From: REEB470 sp032117095
Lineage (GTDB): Bacteria; Bacillota; Bacilli; Paenibacillales; YIM-B00363
DNA: 6,872 nucleotides
NCBI GenBank assembly: GCA_032117095.1
Contig: JAULZZ010000109.1
Location: 1-6,872 of the forward strand
Direction of reading: 5' to 3'
How positions within the stretch are numbered: position 1 is the first letter of the stretch; each line of letters opens with the position of its first letter. The notes below the pieces were generated by a model that was given only the letters and a program-made list of their open reading frames with translations, did not search any database and had not been told where the DNA came from. Below are positions 5,814-6,872 of this stretch, one piece after another. The translations under genes were made by a program, and so were the position numbers.

Positions 5814-6872
5814 ATGGGGAGTTCACATTATGAAGCAGAGGATATCCAAATTCTCGAAGGATTGTTGGCGGTGCGCAAACGACCAGGGATGTACATTGGC
5901 AACACGTCGAGTACGGGGTTGCATCATCTCATCTGGGAAATCATAGACAATGCCGTCGATGAACATCTCGCTTCGTTTTGTCAGCACATTGAAGTGACCA
6001 TCCATGCCGATGATTCTGTCACGGTGCAAGATGACGGACGGGGCATTCCAACGGGCATGCACGCCTCGGGGATTCCTACCCCCCAAGTCGTCTTCACGAT
6101 GTTGCATGCGGGCGGGAAATTCGGTGGTGGGGGATATACGAAAACAGGCGGGTTGCATGGCGTCGGGGCGTCCGTGACGAATGCATTGTCCGAATGGTTG
6201 ATCGTCGAAATTCATCGAGAAGGCAACGTATATACACAACGGTTCGCCTCTTGGGTCGATGATGAAGGGGTCGAACATGTGGGAGAACCGACAACCGCAT
6301 TGCAAATCGTCGGAAAGACGACGAAAACAGGGACGAAAGTGACGTTCAAGCCGGATGCGCGCGTGTTTCACGGCCAAGTGCACATTCAAGCTGCGTTGCT
6401 CGCCGAACGGATGCAGCAGTTGGCGTTTTTGAATGCAGGGCTTACGATGGTGTTGCACGATGCACGTACGCAGGAAAAAACGACGTTTCACTATGCAGGA
6501 GGGCTCGCTGCGTATGTGGCGTTTTTGAATGAAGGGAAAACGACATTTCACCCGTGTATGCACATGCGGGGCATGCGTGACAATATCGAAGTAGAGTTGG
6601 CGTTTCAGTACCACGATGGGTTTGCAGAAACGATCGCATCGTATGTGAACTCTATCCCGACACGCAGCGGGGGAACGCACGAAACGGGGTTCAAAGCGGC
6701 CTATACGCGGGTGATGAATGAATACGCACGCAAACACCAGTTGCTCAAAGAAAAAGACAAAAATCTCGAAGGGTCCGACTTGCGGGAAGGCATGATGGCC
6801 GTGCTCCACGTCAAAATGGCCGATGTGGAGTTTGTCGGGCAGACAAAAGGGCAGCTCGGCAGTGTAGCGGCA
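5814..6872 (+). CDS. parE: DNA topoisomerase IV subunit B (ParE), 3'-truncated by window edge
   Basis: This is the ATPase subunit of topoisomerase IV, which with ParC decatenates and relaxes daughter chromosomes. The frame is open from ATG 5814 to the edge (353 codons, about half of a usual 650-residue ParE), so it holds the GHKL ATPase domain and most of the transducer domain. Visible motifs are RKRPGMYIG (21-29), Glu42 and Asn46 in WEIIDNAVDE (catalytic base and Mg2+ binding), Asp73 in VQDDGRGIP, the ATP-lid glycine motif GGLHGVGAS (112-120), and Lys345 in QTKGQLG, the transducer lysine that contacts ATP. ParE is preferred over GyrB for PTGMH, IPTPQVV, LSEWL and KEKDKNLEGSD, which match Bacillus ParE better. 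Where many relatives have Tyr-Lys before the glycine lid, this protein has Tyr108-Thr-Lys110. parC would be expected just downstream. The gene follows the permease by 23 bases. Confidence 0.9.
   Translation, partial: MGSSHYEAEDIQILEGLLAVRKRPGMYIGNTSSTGLHHLIWEIIDNAVDEHLASFCQHIEVTIHADDSVTVQDDGRGIPTGMHASGIPTPQVVFTMLHAGGKFGGGGYTKTGGLHGVGASVTNALSEWLIVEIHREGNVYTQRFASWVDDEGVEHVGEPTTALQIVGKTTKTGTKVTFKPDARVFHGQVHIQAALLAERMQQLAFLNAGLTMVLHDARTQEKTTFHYAGGLAAYVAFLNEGKTTFHPCMHMRGMRDNIEVELAFQYHDGFAETIASYVNSIPTRSGGTHETGFKAAYTRVMNEYARKHQLLKEKDKNLEGSDLREGMMAVLHVKMADVEFVGQTKGQLGSVAA

Noticed and set aside
5823..6809. Long antisense ORF of 328 codons on the - strand
   Set aside because: It is the shadow of parE. 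The + frame from 5814 encodes unmistakable GHKL ATPase motifs; the antisense protein is rich in His, Arg, Phe and Cys with no domain, and has no ribosome binding site upstream.

Overview
The window looks like an ordinary chromosomal stretch of a low-to-mid GC Gram-positive (Bacillota, Bacilli-like) bacterium. This rests on strong AGGAGG-type ribosome binding sites, frequent GTG/TTG starts, tight same-strand packing, and a last gene whose protein closely resembles Bacillus-type ParE. A relative of the Alicyclobacillaceae is possible, but that is an impression only. All eight supported genes lie on the + strand, and both edges of the window cut a gene.

Layout. (1) Positions 2-718 hold the C-terminal part of a zinc N-acetylmuramoyl-L-alanine amidase, preceded by a proline-rich linker; its start lies upstream of the window. 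(2) Positions 827-2982 hold endonuclease III (nth), a small uncharacterised protein of 96 residues, and an M24-family Xaa-Pro peptidase. They are tightly packed and probably one transcription unit, which ends at a hairpin plus T-rich tract that begins in the peptidase stop codon. (3) Positions 3079-5790 hold a membrane-anchored SGNH/GDSL hydrolase, an ABC-2-type ATPase and its permease. They are spaced 17 bases apart and then overlap by 8 bases, so they look co-transcribed and translationally coupled. (4) Positions 5814-6872 hold the first 353 codons of the topoisomerase IV B subunit (parE), which runs off the right edge. A consensus -10 hexamer at the end of the permease may give parE its own promoter.

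Functions. The window mixes cell-wall hydrolysis, base-excision repair, peptide turnover, an envelope hydrolase with an ABC-2 transporter, and chromosome decatenation. The only grouping that suggests a shared, not fully described job is the SGNH hydrolase with the ABC-2 transporter. I see no mobile element, CRISPR array, RNA gene or defence system. No gap between genes exceeds about 110 bases. The most useful annotation decisions are the unterminated parE frame (not its long antisense shadow), the GTG start at 1807 for the peptidase, the TTG start at 4795 for the permease, and the terminator at 2981-3036.
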